A stretch of DNA of 64,000 bases from Cohnella mopanensis (GCF_022352055.1 NZ_JAKRWM010000015.1:62001-126000), one strand, 5' to 3'; positions 17,301 through 26,142 are shown, counted from the first letter of the stretch. Numbers and translations: made by a program. Notes: generated by a model from the sequence alone, not told the origin.

Positions 17301-20011
17301 ATTCCGGATCAATCTGGTATAAGACGCATGCAAATTTCTCTCCGACAGGGACTTTTCTTGGTGACTCTGACAATTATCCAAATGGAATATTTGGTACGGA
17401 TGGATACCTTTACGGATCGGGTGGAGTATATGGTAAATTCAACGACACTTATAGTGGTACCGTATTAAATGTAACAAGTAGCAGATCCAAACCTTATATG
17501 TACTACAATGCGAGCTGGAAGCCTTTTTCGTGGGATACTCGAACTGCATCCGACTCAGGGTTAATGCGGTTAGACCTGACAACACGAGCAGAGGAACAGA
17601 TCGACCCTAGTTATTCTCAGATTGCAGGCATGACATATGATGAAAAATTGTACTACCGAATGAACAATAAAATGTACGTTTATGATCCCGATAAAAATAG
17701 CAAAGAGTTTGTATTTAACACAAGTACTGATTCCGATATTGGCTACGCACCTCTAAATCTGTTACCGACAACTGATGTTGTCAATATGCCGCCATCGGAC
17801 AAAAATTTGAAAAGTTTGACATGGCGAGATCCGACGAATAAGTTTTTTGTGGACATTACCAATAAGAATCGTGCGGACATGAGTTCACCGCAAACACAAA
17901 GCAGCATGCTGAAAGAACTGCTTGTAAATGACGTTTCCTACAATCTGCTTGGCTCTACGGCAAATGAGGCGCAAACTAATGCGCTTATCGCCCTGAATAA
18001 TGGAAAAGGCAAGTACTACGACAATAGTGATCCAGATGCAGCCTTAACCAATTTCACGAACGATCTAATAACACGTGTTAACCAGGATGCAGTACTTGAC
18101 CATTATCTTCTACTCGGGGAATCACTGGATTATATGACGAGTTACCTCGATCCGGAAGGTGATCCGGAACGGGATGCCAGATGGCGTTTCGACCATGATC
18201 CATCCGTCTTCGAGAACAATCAAGGATCGATAGATAACAACGGAGGCTTTATACCGGGAGCAATCATTACACCGCCGAAGGTAGGAAAGTACGAGGTTCA
18301 ATATCAAGCTCAGGACAATCCGACGACGAATCCGAATTATTTCTCGTATAGGAAATGGAGCGAGGGGCCGGGGGATACGCTGACTTTCTATGTCCACCGT
18401 GCGCCGTTTGCCTTGTTCACGGCCAGTGCGAATCTAATCAGCAATCAATATCATGTGGCCATCCGGGAATATTCCTACGACCTAGATCATCAAACCGCGA
18501 CGGGCAAAGGCATTGCTCAGAAAGTGTGGCGCTGGAAAAACATCAAAGATGCGGGCTGGACACTGGGGTTGCCTCCGACGATATTGGGCGAGAACGAACA
18601 ATATGTCGTATCGCTCAAGGTTAAGGATGTGGAAGGCGCTTGGTCGGATGAGAACGTGCAGATCATCGGTTCAACCGGAAATCTGCCACCAGTCGCATTA
18701 TTTACGGCTGAACCGGCGCGAATATCCCAAGCGGATAACTTAACGATTACGGACCTGTCCTACGATCCTAACAATGATCCCATCGTTGAACGCAAATGGG
18801 ATGCGACTAAAGATGGCGTGCAGATCTATGCTGGGGCAACACCTCCAACGGCGAACCAACTTAAATCTGGAGCTACGGCTAAAGGTAAACTTGCGATTGG
18901 AACGTACACGCTATCGCTTCAAGTTAGGGACGAGCCTCCAGTCGGAGTCTCGATGTGGAGTAACATCTATAAGCAGGACATACGGATCTTAAACGTGCCT
19001 CCCGAAGCCATTATGCAGATTCCAAATGGGACAAAGGATAACCCGACGGTATTCTCTTCGAAAAGGCCTGTCTTCAGATGGGTGCAAACGGACGCGGATC
19101 CGGGTACGGTGTTCAAGAAATATCAAATCCAGATCATCAATGAATACAACAGTAATTTCATCGCGGATTCAGGTGAGTTGAATCAGAACACGTCTGCGAC
19201 TACGGCAACCTGGACGATGACAACTGACCTTCCGACGGGGAAAAAGATGCAAATTAGAGTACGCGTAAACGACGGTATTGAGTGGTCGAATTGGTCGCCG
19301 AGGACGTGGTTTATGATCAATTCCCCGCCGATTGCGGACTTCGATTGGTCGCCTAAGCCATTGTGGGAAGGAGATCTCATTTCATTAATCAATCAGTCTA
19401 CGGATCCAGATGGAGATATCCTCGCTTATCGTTGGGACATTACGGGGCCTAATGGTTATATGCGCACGAGTACCGATATCCATCCGACCCTACCGGATAC
19501 GGCGAATCGTCCCGGTATCTATAACGTCACGCTAACGGCCAAGGATCCCAGCGGAGAATCGGCAACGATGACTAAACCCATTGTAGTCGGAGAGCTAATC
19601 TTGAATGGCAGGGTAAAGCATACGCCGCAGTGGGAGGAGAACCGATTGAATTGGAACTCCAAGAATCCTAAGAAAACCCGTGCGGAAAATGTTTTTTGGG
19701 CGGGAGAAGCTTTCGTGCTGGAAGCAACGGTAACGGATACGGGCACTTCCGAGACGCATGCGTTATCCGTTCATGCTATGGCTTCGATTGAGTTGCAGAA
19801 GAGCTTAATGGAAACGGCGCCGCGATCGGAGTTATGGACAGCGATGCTGCTTCAAGGGGATACGAACATCTCCTTCGAAGATTTGCCTAACGGTCCGTAC
19901 GTGTTCGTGTTTACTGTTAATTACAGCAACGGAGTTACGAAGACGTCCGCCGTTCCGATTGAAATTCGCAATACGGTTGACGAGTATGTTCAAGTCCATC
20001 GAATTCAATAG
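14351..20011 (+). CDS. Very large secreted PKD-domain protein (1,886-1,890 aa)
   Basis: A signal peptide (KKQFILLIIVAILAGILP...QA) leads a multi-domain extracellular protein. The N-terminal ~450 residues are beta-rich and unassigned. PKD domains follow: PPVAVIGGPTEVDAG...YDPDG near 475-560, a second near 565-650, and more near 1450-1560 (PPVALFTAEP) and 1660-1760 (PPIADFDWSP...TDPDGD). Between them are a repeat region with Y-D-P motifs (about 850-1130) that might be a propeller, and a fibronectin-like segment (KKYQIQI...W-S-P-R-T-W). No catalytic motif, LPXTG signal or S-layer domain is seen. ATGs at 14339 (overlapping the previous stop) and 14351 are both possible; neither has a strong ribosome site, so translational coupling is likely. 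It may be an adhesin or matrix protein. Confidence 0.75.
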   Translation: MKKQFILLIIVAILAGILPASIVQAYPDDQIEFIEWLSNRGERTSNSGLLPAEYQTYKKYGLIVYGKPWGELSDSSICSDKPGQQHRYLGYDINNNFYTNSCFPKDSPINGAPESWIEYLKLSGADKSWRELEPSQRTFMRTATLTGNGAESTNYNVNFIASKMGGSYDQYTKVQSGSKWRTKGSVYIEHYGANKKVWYASFVTPEMVGDTIVKGVIETPEDTYRMTRGVDSLEIPYKVVASANVANAAYLTDILTLRASSGNTDASVARKGTVTLNDQKYPVKRSDHPESNTDLVVSIKLKGKAFIENVFKEKQEIDVFKTVTVIIEPNNDDPAIRATAKTTPNSVKYNNSDVRVKLDVTGELYNYDNASNVQEWKFYAKEKDDTTNATLQSKTISGNVLSQKTSFNFTIPKSKLTGSNYTQVYTVTAVAVFKKAVAGKTSLQAPAEAATYVYKEATPPPPKEPDPNIPPVAVIGGPTEVDAGSQFTLDGSSSYDPDGTIIDYKWGRPSGCGNSEDKRELQKFVCSYPGTYTFGLTVIDNKGAASRDTYHTVVVKAPLPKAFIKVDGTLKQNRKVVINGSKSYEPPGYPINKYEWDITAVSGGTQADVKFVGSVNDVSKDVLLKQEGTYRVKLTVWNQWGSDTAERVITIKPDLPPIMESSSITPVYRQSYYENKALIELEDFSYSGDGDYINARTVAVAFDANNDGTCANDAYTTLSSTAGKRYAYFASQVGNYCFKISATETFGEPTIPQFITPADYRSGVSEVKVNVDNYAPSTSFGILRKKFVDINFNLGESNYASLDELKTKVNTLVLPELAANGIDAKITYGDARPAASKLFYYYTIKNNEYYTIKPYIYNPDTGITKEIDQRHASGVVMPDDTIIYLDATGTLQKYDVATGTNTKFYTPPEHYISSFAINKLGNVFYTSMWVVGHSGYMQVGVFMYDPVTRITKQIHQSNANGNGLYGYSNLQANFNGNVSVQYADSGSIWYKTHANFSPTGTFLGDSDNYPNGIFGTDGYLYGSGGVYGKFNDTYSGTVLNVTSSRSKPYMYYNASWKPFSWDTRTASDSGLMRLDLTTRAEEQIDPSYSQIAGMTYDEKLYYRMNNKMYVYDPDKNSKEFVFNTSTDSDIGYAPLNLLPTTDVVNMPPSDKNLKSLTWRDPTNKFFVDITNKNRADMSSPQTQSSMLKELLVNDVSYNLLGSTANEAQTNALIALNNGKGKYYDNSDPDAALTNFTNDLITRVNQDAVLDHYLLLGESLDYMTSYLDPEGDPERDARWRFDHDPSVFENNQGSIDNNGGFIPGAIITPPKVGKYEVQYQAQDNPTTNPNYFSYRKWSEGPGDTLTFYVHRAPFALFTASANLISNQYHVAIREYSYDLDHQTATGKGIAQKVWRWKNIKDAGWTLGLPPTILGENEQYVVSLKVKDVEGAWSDENVQIIGSTGNLPPVALFTAEPARISQADNLTITDLSYDPNNDPIVERKWDATKDGVQIYAGATPPTANQLKSGATAKGKLAIGTYTLSLQVRDEPPVGVSMWSNIYKQDIRILNVPPEAIMQIPNGTKDNPTVFSSKRPVFRWVQTDADPGTVFKKYQIQIINEYNSNFIADSGELNQNTSATTATWTMTTDLPTGKKMQIRVRVNDGIEWSNWSPRTWFMINSPPIADFDWSPKPLWEGDLISLINQSTDPDGDILAYRWDITGPNGYMRTSTDIHPTLPDTANRPGIYNVTLTAKDPSGESATMTKPIVVGELILNGRVKHTPQWEENRLNWNSKNPKKTRAENVFWAGEAFVLEATVTDTGTSETHALSVHAMASIELQKSLMETAPRSELWTAMLLQGDTNISFEDLPNGPYVFVFTVNYSNGVTKTSAVPIEIRNTVDEYVQVHRIQ

Positions 20012-20027
20012 CTTTATTTTCAGTAGA

Positions 20028-20071
20028 AAGGCGCCCGTTCTCTCGTGCAAGAGAGAGAAAGGGCGCTTTTT
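20028..20071. terminator. Strong intrinsic terminator
   Basis: A long stem (AAAGGCGCCCGTTCTCTC / GAGAGAGAAAGGGCGCTTTTT) follows the PKD gene stop by about 17 bases and has a T-run on the plus strand. It lies between convergent genes and may also serve fabH. Confidence 0.85.
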
Positions 20072-20088
20072 GTATCCAAGATCTGAAG

Positions 20089-21060
20089 TTATAGCGTCCA
20101 ACGGAGAAGCAACCCCGACTGGGTCAGCCCGGATCCGAAACCGTATAAAGCCAATATTTGCCCCGAGACAAGCTTGCCTTCAGAGTAGGCGGCATCTAAG
20201 GCCAGAGGAATGGATGCTGCCGAAGTATTGCCATTACGGATAACGCTTTGCAAAGCTTTCTCTGAAGGCAGTTCCAGTCTTTCGCAAATGGCTTCAATCA
20301 TCCTGAGGTTAGCGCTATGCGGGATAAACCAATCAAGTTCCTCAAGCGTTAATCCAGCTTTGCCAAGAAGATCCCTTACTCCGTCCGGAACGGTGGATAG
20401 TGCCCATTTGTACACTTCTCTCCCGTTTTGGACGATCTTGTTGTCCGCGTTGCAGTAAACCTGCATGCCGCCAGTACCATCCGTATTGGCATTTGAGGCA
20501 AGGAAAGCCCCGACGTCCGTGGCTTCGACTAATACGGCGCCTGCTCCATCGCCGAACAGGATACAAGTCGAACGATCGGTATAATCGGTTATTTTCGTTA
20601 AATTTTCCGCTCCGATCACCAGTACTTTGCGATATACTCCCGACAAAATGAATCCATTCGCTGCATGAAGCGCCGAAACGAAACCGGCGCATGCGGCGCT
20701 TAGGTCGAAGGCAAGGCATTTCGTTGCCCCGATGGCCTGTTGAACTTGCGAGGCGACGGAAGGGAAAGGCATATCCGGGGTCGAGGTCGCTATTATGATC
20801 GCATCGATTGTAGTTGCATCGACGGAGGGGAATCGGGCTAACATATCATGAACGGCGGCAATGGCCAGATGGCTTGTCGTCTGATCGGGATTCGTTTGAT
20901 GACGCTGCTCGATTCCGGTTCGCCTAACAATCCACTCGTGGTTGGTATCGACCATTTTTTCCAGATCGGAATTCGTAATGACTTGTTCGGGTACATAACT
21001 TCCGATCGCTGTAATATGGGCTCTGGAATTCAATACGGCCCTATCCAAATGCGTGCTCAT
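20089..21060 (-). CDS. fabH: Beta-ketoacyl-ACP synthase III
   Basis: A 323-aa thiolase-fold enzyme that condenses acetyl- or branched acyl-CoA with malonyl-ACP to start type II fatty acid synthesis in the cytosol. The catalytic triad is visible: Cys124 in SAACAGF, His248 in FIPHSAN and Asn278 in RNGNTSAAS. Family landmarks YVPEQVITN, RTGI and FGDGAGA are in place. The length is usual for FabH. It is monocistronic and stands alone, without fabD, fabG or acpP, so it may be a second FabH paralogue that sets branched-chain primer use. GGAGGGA precedes the ATG. A FapR-type operator overlies the expected transcription start, so control by malonyl-CoA through FapR is likely. Confidence 0.93.
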   Translation of the reverse strand: MSTHLDRAVLNSRAHITAIGSYVPEQVITNSDLEKMVDTNHEWIVRRTGIEQRHQTNPDQTTSHLAIAAVHDMLARFPSVDATTIDAIIIATSTPDMPFPSVASQVQQAIGATKCLAFDLSAACAGFVSALHAANGFILSGVYRKVLVIGAENLTKITDYTDRSTCILFGDGAGAVLVEATDVGAFLASNANTDGTGGMQVYCNADNKIVQNGREVYKWALSTVPDGVRDLLGKAGLTLEELDWFIPHSANLRMIEAICERLELPSEKALQSVIRNGNTSAASIPLALDAAYSEGKLVSGQILALYGFGSGLTQSGLLLRWTL

Positions 21061-21104
21061 GTTGATTCCCTCCGTTTTTCATTTTTTTATATTTAGTATT
21101 AAGT

Positions 21105-21123
21105 ATTAGTACCAGGTATTAAT
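21105..21123 (-). promoter_or_regulatory. FapR-type operator
   Basis: The sequence ATTAGTACC-A-GGTATTAAT is a near-perfect palindrome with one G/A asymmetry. It closely fits the FapR operator of Firmicutes (TTAGTACCnnnTACTAA-like). It lies between the -10 box and the fabH start codon, where repressor binding would block initiation. Confidence 0.75.
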
Positions 21124-21129
21124 AACTTG

Positions 21130-21158
21130 ATAGTAGTACCAATGAGCTAAGTTGTCAA
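21130..21158 (-). promoter_or_regulatory. Sigma-A promoter of fabH
   Basis: On the minus strand: TTGACA (21153-21158), a 17-base spacer and TACTAT (21130-21135). Transcription would start inside or next to the FapR-type operator. Confidence 0.65.
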
Positions 21159-21197
21159 GGGTTGGTGTCAGCATTGTTGAGAATGGAGAAACGGAAG

Positions 21198-21302
21198 ATG
21201 AAGAAATTTCGAAAGGCGGCAATTGTAGCTACTGGAACTGTCCTTTTGGCTTCGTTGTCGGGCGCACGACAACGAAGCCAGGGCTCTGTCGATTCGCCGT
21301 GA
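21198..21302 (+). pseudogene. Possible remnant of a secreted-protein gene (34 codons)
   Basis: A short frame reads MKKFRKAAIVATGTVLLASLSG, a typical signal peptide or lipoprotein leader, then loses any mature domain and stops after 12 more residues. A perfect 14-bp inverted repeat lies inside it. It may be a truncated gene or chance; no convincing ribosome site is present. Confidence 0.3.
21247..21280. repeat. Perfect 14-bp inverted repeat
   Basis: TGGCTTCGTTGTCG and its exact complement are separated by six bases (GGCGCA). No T-run follows on either strand, so it does not look like a terminator. It lies in the 315-base stretch between the FapR-type operator and the AraC gene end, where only this repeat, the short remnant and the terminator below were seen. 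Confidence 0.7.
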
Positions 21303-21379
21303 GCAAATTATAGAACTTCCAGGTAGGAGTAGTGGATAGAGGGGCAGGCCAAGATTCGCAAATGTTAACCAATTAAATA

Positions 21380-21405
21380 AAGAGCGCTCCGCGAGGGGCG
21401 CCTTT
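21380..21405 (-). terminator. Terminator of the AraC-type regulator gene
   Basis: On the minus strand a stem AAAGGCGCCCC / GGAGCGCTCTTT with a short loop is followed by ATTTAATT. It lies about 35 bases after the regulator's stop codon. Confidence 0.6.
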
Positions 21406-21438
21406 AAATGTTGCATTATATACCACCGTATACCGAAA

Positions 21439-22299
21439 TCATTTGCCTTGAATACGGTATGATCTCGGGGTTAGTCCAGTCACTCCTTTAAAAGTCTGAT
21501 AAAAATGTCGCATACCCTGGAAGCCACAGGCTAGTGCTATCGTTTCGATGTTGTCATCCGATGAGAGAAGCAATTCCTTTGCTAGGACGATTCGTTTGGT
21601 GTTCACGTAATCGGTCACATTCATGCCAGTGAGTTGCTTGAAGACTCGCGAAAAGTGGGCGGAACTGATGCAAGCTTTGTCAGACATATCCGAGAGTCCG
21701 CCGCATCCGACAGGGTCGCGGTCAATGTCAAGCAAAGCGTTCCGGATCCATTGGGGACCGATTCCGGTGATAGGCGAGGACGTTTCTTTCGTGAACGGAT
21801 GTCGGCTTAACTCTATCAATAATTGCTGCAATTGAAGCCGTTGCACATGACGATAACCGAGTTCTTTTGCTTTGTGTTCGCTAATCATTGCGTTGATTGC
21901 AGCTTCGAATTTTAGCCGGACCGGTTCGGATAAATCGATTTTATATTGTTTCTTTTTTCGTGCAATTTCAAAGCATCTGAGAGGTTCGTATCCATCGCCA
22001 AGCGAGTCCGTTTGGACGAAAGACGGCGCGAAAAATATAGCGGATGAAACGATAGGTTCGGCTGCTGAAGGAAATGCACGGTGAACAGTATTGCCAGGAA
22101 TGAGGAAGAAGTCGCCCGGTCCTTTTTCGTATAAGGCGTTGTCGATAAAGAACAGGCCTTTACCCTCGTGAATGTACACCAGTTCAAACAAGTCGTGCAA
22201 GTGATCCGGAAGCTCATTCTCGGAGTAGCGAATACCTTTGAAGACTAAATCGAACGGAAAGATCGGATCGAGCAAAAACGTCTTACGAATCGGTTGCAC
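21439..22299 (-). CDS. AraC-family transcriptional regulator with cupin sensor domain
   Basis: A 286-aa one-component regulator. The N-terminal ~110 residues form a cupin-type beta barrel (DHLHDLFELVYIHEGKG, then GDFFLIPGNTVH), which normally binds a sugar or related ligand. The C-terminal ~100 residues are the double helix-turn-helix DNA-binding domain: SSAHFSRVFKQLTGM, YVNTKRIVLAKELL, IALACGFQGMRHFYQTFK and the closing GLTPRSYR. The GTG start at 22299 follows TAGGAGG by 8 bases. It is divergent from the YesM/YesN sugar module, so it may sense the same or a related carbohydrate; this is inferred only from position. Confidence 0.88.
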   Translation of the reverse strand: MQPIRKTFLLDPIFPFDLVFKGIRYSENELPDHLHDLFELVYIHEGKGLFFIDNALYEKGPGDFFLIPGNTVHRAFPSAAEPIVSSAIFFAPSFVQTDSLGDGYEPLRCFEIARKKKQYKIDLSEPVRLKFEAAINAMISEHKAKELGYRHVQRLQLQQLLIELSRHPFTKETSSPITGIGPQWIRNALLDIDRDPVGCGGLSDMSDKACISSAHFSRVFKQLTGMNVTDYVNTKRIVLAKELLLSSDDNIETIALACGFQGMRHFYQTFKGVTGLTPRSYRIQGK

Positions 22300-22373
22300 G
22301 AGGTCAGCCTCCTAAACAGCATCTTTGCAACAATAATAACATCAAAATCGGATATAAAGCCGCAATTGTTTGA

Positions 22374-22402
22374 CATATAAAACTTCCTATTTGATATGTA
22401 AA
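22374..22402 (-). promoter_or_regulatory. Promoter of the AraC regulator gene, overlapped by a plus-strand TTGACA
   Basis: On the minus strand TTTACA (22397-22402), a 17-base spacer and TATATG (22374-22379). The plus strand carries TTGACA at 22370-22375, making the region nearly symmetrical (ACATAT ... ATATGT). The rest of the 22300-22578 gap shows no other clear feature. Confidence 0.45.
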
Positions 22403-22578
22403 ATAAGTTTCAATACGAGAGGCGAGGACTTCATTAGAATTGATGCCCACCGGCATTACTGGTCGATGTCTCGTAAGGATTACGGATGGATTACCCGGCA
22501 ACTTCCGGTATTGTTTAGAGACTATTTACGCCAGCATATTTAAAAAAATTATGCTCAAATGCTAGGGAGACTTAAAAA

Positions 22579-24390
22579 ATGAAAGGACTCTCAAAATATC
22601 TCAGTGGGATCTCCATCAAAAATAAACTCTTTACTACAAATATTTTGATCATTGTCATATCCGTTTCAACACTTGCTTTTTTCGCCAATCGTGTCTCACA
22701 GAACGTCATTATCAAGAAAGCGATGAATGATTCGTCGAGAGAACTTATTTTGATTGACAATAATTTAGGAACGTTAATATCGACAGTGGAGGATTATTCG
22801 AAAATATTGGCGACGGATTATAGATTGCAGAACGAACTGTACAACGATCTGTTGGCGCATAAAGACTTCTCTGAACAAGGAAAAGTTAAGGGATTGGATA
22901 GTTTATCCACGAAGAAGACATTCTCTGAAGTGATCAGTAACATCGTAGAGCCAAATACGAATATCAAAGGGGCAAGTATTCTCACTGCCAATCATCAATG
23001 GATCGATGTAGGAAACGCTGATAGCGAGTTTGTATCTAAAATATTCGGTAACAGTCCTACAAGCGATACACATTTCAATAGGCCCTTTTGGACAGGACTG
23101 ATTAATTTCAAATTTATTTATGAAGGAGATGACAATGTTTTTGCCGTGTCTAAAACGGTGGTCCATAAAGATACCGGCAAAATCATAGGTTTGGTTGTTT
23201 TATATGTGAAGGAATCGGTTATTTCCTCTATTTACGAAAAGAAACCTAAATACAAGGGCGGCGAGTTTTTCATTCTCGATCGATACGGGAAGATCGTTTC
23301 CAGTCAAAATAAAGAAATATTGTATCGGGATTTCAACCAGGTAACCTCTATCTCGATTCCCGATTCGCAGGATGGGGATACCAGCTACATTAGAGATGTT
23401 GGGAGCCAAAAGATGCTGGTATCGATTAATCGTTATGAACCGTTGCAATGGTCGATTGTAAGTGTTGTACCGCTTGATGAAATAACCGTGGAGCGGAAAG
23501 AAATAAATAAATATATTATGCTTATCGGCATTATATGTTTACTGCTCGCGCTTATTTTCTCCTTCCTGCTCTCGCGTTCTATCACAAGGCCTATCTTCCA
23601 ACTGTCCAAGACAATGAGACATGTTCGGAGTGGAATGTTGGACGTCAGAAGTTCGTACCAATCGAAGGATGAGATCGGATATTTAAGCGACGGCTTCAAT
23701 AATTTAATGGACCGTATTGAAGCGCTGATGGCTGAGAATGTAGAGAAGCAGAGGACAAAGTCGGAAGTTGAGTTCAAATTGCTGCAATCCCAGGTTAAGC
23801 CTCATTTTTTGTACAATACGGTTGAAACGATCATATCGCTTATCAAGTTGGGTATGAGAACGGAAGCCATTGCTGCGGCGAAATATATGGCTGATTTTTA
23901 TAAAATTTCGTTAAGCAAAGGCAACGATTTTATTTCGATAAAAGAAGAGATACAGTTAACGGAAAGTTATTTGGAAATCCAACAATTGCGGTATGTGGAA
24001 TATATGGAATATACGATGGCTATCGATGATGAGATTCTGAAATGCTCCATCCCGAAGCTTACGCTGCAGCCGATCGTTGAAAATGCTATTTACCACGGAT
24101 TGAAGCGAAAAACGGAAAAGGGTTTGCTGCGAATAACCGGAAGTCGTTGCGGTGATGACGTGATCATTGTCATTTGCGATAACGGTGTGGGGATGGAAGA
24201 TGCGCAAATCAAGAGAATAGTATTGGAGTCCGACAGATCCCAGGAAAGCGTGAGCTTTGGAGCTAAAAGCGTTCATAATCGAATTCGGATGCTTTACGGA
24301 GACAGATACGGATTAAAGGCCGAAAGCATTCTAGGTTCTTATACTAAGGTTATGATCCGTCTGCCGTTCATGCAAACCCAGGAGGAATGA
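22579..24390 (+). CDS. YesM-type sensor histidine kinase
   Basis: A 603-aa membrane kinase. A transmembrane segment near residues 18-37 leads a large extracellular dCache-like sensor domain, a second transmembrane segment follows near 312-332 (MLIGIICLLLALIFSFLL), then HAMP (SRSITRPIFQLSK...). The His-kinase motif SQVKPHFLYNTVE near residue 400 holds the phosphorylated histidine, and the ATPase domain has ENAIYHGLKRK and DNGVGM. This subclass (LytS/YesM) pairs with YesN-type regulators that control sugar importers. The response regulator gene follows after one base, and the importer genes after that. AGGGAGA precedes the start. The signal is probably an oligosaccharide or its binding protein. 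Confidence 0.92.
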   Translation: MKGLSKYLSGISIKNKLFTTNILIIVISVSTLAFFANRVSQNVIIKKAMNDSSRELILIDNNLGTLISTVEDYSKILATDYRLQNELYNDLLAHKDFSEQGKVKGLDSLSTKKTFSEVISNIVEPNTNIKGASILTANHQWIDVGNADSEFVSKIFGNSPTSDTHFNRPFWTGLINFKFIYEGDDNVFAVSKTVVHKDTGKIIGLVVLYVKESVISSIYEKKPKYKGGEFFILDRYGKIVSSQNKEILYRDFNQVTSISIPDSQDGDTSYIRDVGSQKMLVSINRYEPLQWSIVSVVPLDEITVERKEINKYIMLIGIICLLLALIFSFLLSRSITRPIFQLSKTMRHVRSGMLDVRSSYQSKDEIGYLSDGFNNLMDRIEALMAENVEKQRTKSEVEFKLLQSQVKPHFLYNTVETIISLIKLGMRTEAIAAAKYMADFYKISLSKGNDFISIKEEIQLTESYLEIQQLRYVEYMEYTMAIDDEILKCSIPKLTLQPIVENAIYHGLKRKTEKGLLRITGSRCGDDVIIVICDNGVGMEDAQIKRIVLESDRSQESVSFGAKSVHNRIRMLYGDRYGLKAESILGSYTKVMIRLPFMQTQEE

Positions 24391-24391
24391 C

Positions 24392-25999
24392 ATGTACAAA
24401 GTACTGGTTGTGGACGATGAATATTATTTCAGACAAGCATTGAAAGTTACGCTGCCTTGGGAGGAGTTGGGTTTTCAAATCGCGGGTGAGGCGAAGAATG
24501 GAGAAGAAGCGCTTGCTCGAATGTCTGAAATTGAGCCAGACGTTGTCTTGGTAGATATCAATATGCCCATTATGGACGGTATGGAGTTTATTCAGAATGC
24601 CATTCGAAGTGAGCGAGACGCTAAATTTATCGTACTGACCGGACAAAGCGAATTTGCATATGCCAAACAGGCTGTGCAACTCGGAGTGTTTAATTACGTG
24701 CTTAAGCCGATAGACGAGAAGGAGCTTCAAGACTCTTTACTTGAAATAAAAGATCTGATCCAAAAGGAGCGATCCGTAAGGCTAGAGTTGAACACACTGA
24801 AAAAGCAGGCAAAAGAGAATATACCTGTTTTGAAGGATCGATTGCTAAATGAATGGCTGCAAGGCCCTAACGTCAAAATTCCCTCCTATACCACGGAAAG
24901 GTTACATTATTTGGGCATTCACTTGAAAGCCCTTAGCTATCTAGTAGTCGTAGTCGACATTGATTCAATAGAAAATTTTGTTTCCGAAGAGGACAAGCAG
25001 ATTTACAAGTTAGCCGTTCAGGATATAGCTCAAGAATTTATTACGGTCGATTATCAGTTTACCAGCTGTTATGATACGAACGATCGGTTCGTGATGATTA
25101 TTGGTACTGAAGAGGGACTTTGCGACAAAATGGAGTTGCTATGCGAATCAATTCGAAAATCGGTCCAAAAGAATTTAGCTTGCACGGTAACAATCGGTAT
25201 CGGCAATAGGTATTTTGATCTTGAGTCGATAAGCGTTTCTTACAAAGAAGCGATCTATGCCCTGAGACATCGGTTCTTATTGGGAGGGAATCAGGTCATT
25301 TCTCATTCCATGATCTCTGAGTCAGGGATGAAAGCCAGTCTATTCTCCTTAGAAAGGAGAAGTAGTCTATTAATGTGTTTGCGGGTCGGGAATCTGTCCG
25401 AGACAGAGGGATGGATCACAGAATTTTTCCAGGACGCGATTTCCAAGAATGCCTCAATGGAAATGTTTCTTGTTTCTGGTCTTGAAATGGTGTCCACTTG
25501 TCTGGAATTTTTAGATGAAATGTCGCAAAGCTTTTACCGGATCTTCCAGGATACGGCACGACCGGATATTTTTCATATATTCCAAAATATGGACTCCTAT
25601 AGCCAACTAGAGAGTTGGATTCGTTCCTTTATTCTGAAAGTGTTGGCTCATGTTCATGACAAGAAACAATCCAGGGCGGTCAAAGTGGTGGAAGAGGTAA
25701 AGTTGTATATTCAAGGCCATTACGGAAACGAGGAACTGCGAATCGAGGATATCGCAAAGAATGTGCATATGAATTACAATCACCTTTGCTATGTGTTCAA
25801 AAGGGAAACCTTCGTCACGATCAACGAATATTTGACCGAACTACGCATCACCAAAGCGAAGGAAATGCTCGACCAAGGCATACAAAGTGTTCAATACGTC
25901 GCGAGCCAGGTCGGTTACGCAGATGCTAATTATTTTAGCAAATGCTTTAAAAAGTACATAGGGGTCGCACCCAGCCAGTATATAAAAAATATCCAATAG
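24392..25999 (+). CDS. YesN-type response regulator (REC plus AraC HTH)
   Basis: A 535-aa regulator. The receiver domain (1-120) has the acidic pair D8-D9, the phosphoacceptor Asp55 in VVLVDINMP, T100-region LTGQ and the Lys in VLKPIDEKE. A long middle region without named motifs links to an AraC-type DNA-binding domain in the last 100 residues (IEDIAKNVHMNYNHLCYVFK, then VASQVGYADANYFSKCFKK and APSQY). It is co-transcribed with the YesM kinase and likely activates the solute-binding protein and permease genes that follow. The promoter it binds is probably in the 207-base gap before 26207. Confidence 0.92.
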   Translation: MYKVLVVDDEYYFRQALKVTLPWEELGFQIAGEAKNGEEALARMSEIEPDVVLVDINMPIMDGMEFIQNAIRSERDAKFIVLTGQSEFAYAKQAVQLGVFNYVLKPIDEKELQDSLLEIKDLIQKERSVRLELNTLKKQAKENIPVLKDRLLNEWLQGPNVKIPSYTTERLHYLGIHLKALSYLVVVVDIDSIENFVSEEDKQIYKLAVQDIAQEFITVDYQFTSCYDTNDRFVMIIGTEEGLCDKMELLCESIRKSVQKNLACTVTIGIGNRYFDLESISVSYKEAIYALRHRFLLGGNQVISHSMISESGMKASLFSLERRSSLLMCLRVGNLSETEGWITEFFQDAISKNASMEMFLVSGLEMVSTCLEFLDEMSQSFYRIFQDTARPDIFHIFQNMDSYSQLESWIRSFILKVLAHVHDKKQSRAVKVVEEVKLYIQGHYGNEELRIEDIAKNVHMNYNHLCYVFKRETFVTINEYLTELRITKAKEMLDQGIQSVQYVASQVGYADANYFSKCFKKYIGVAPSQYIKNIQ

Positions 26000-26142
26000 C
26001 ATAATCCCGTTAAACGGGGCTTGGAGACTCGTAATCTGAGAGGCTTCATGCGTCGTTTTTTAGTTGTGACCGACAATATTCCTTGCATACTGAGAATATT
26101 CTCTGTAATCGGAAAAGGAAAGTCCGTACTATTAAATCAAGG

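Noticed and set aside
21247..21280. Terminator
   Set aside because: Perfect stem but no T-run on either strand and no gene end nearby on the right side.
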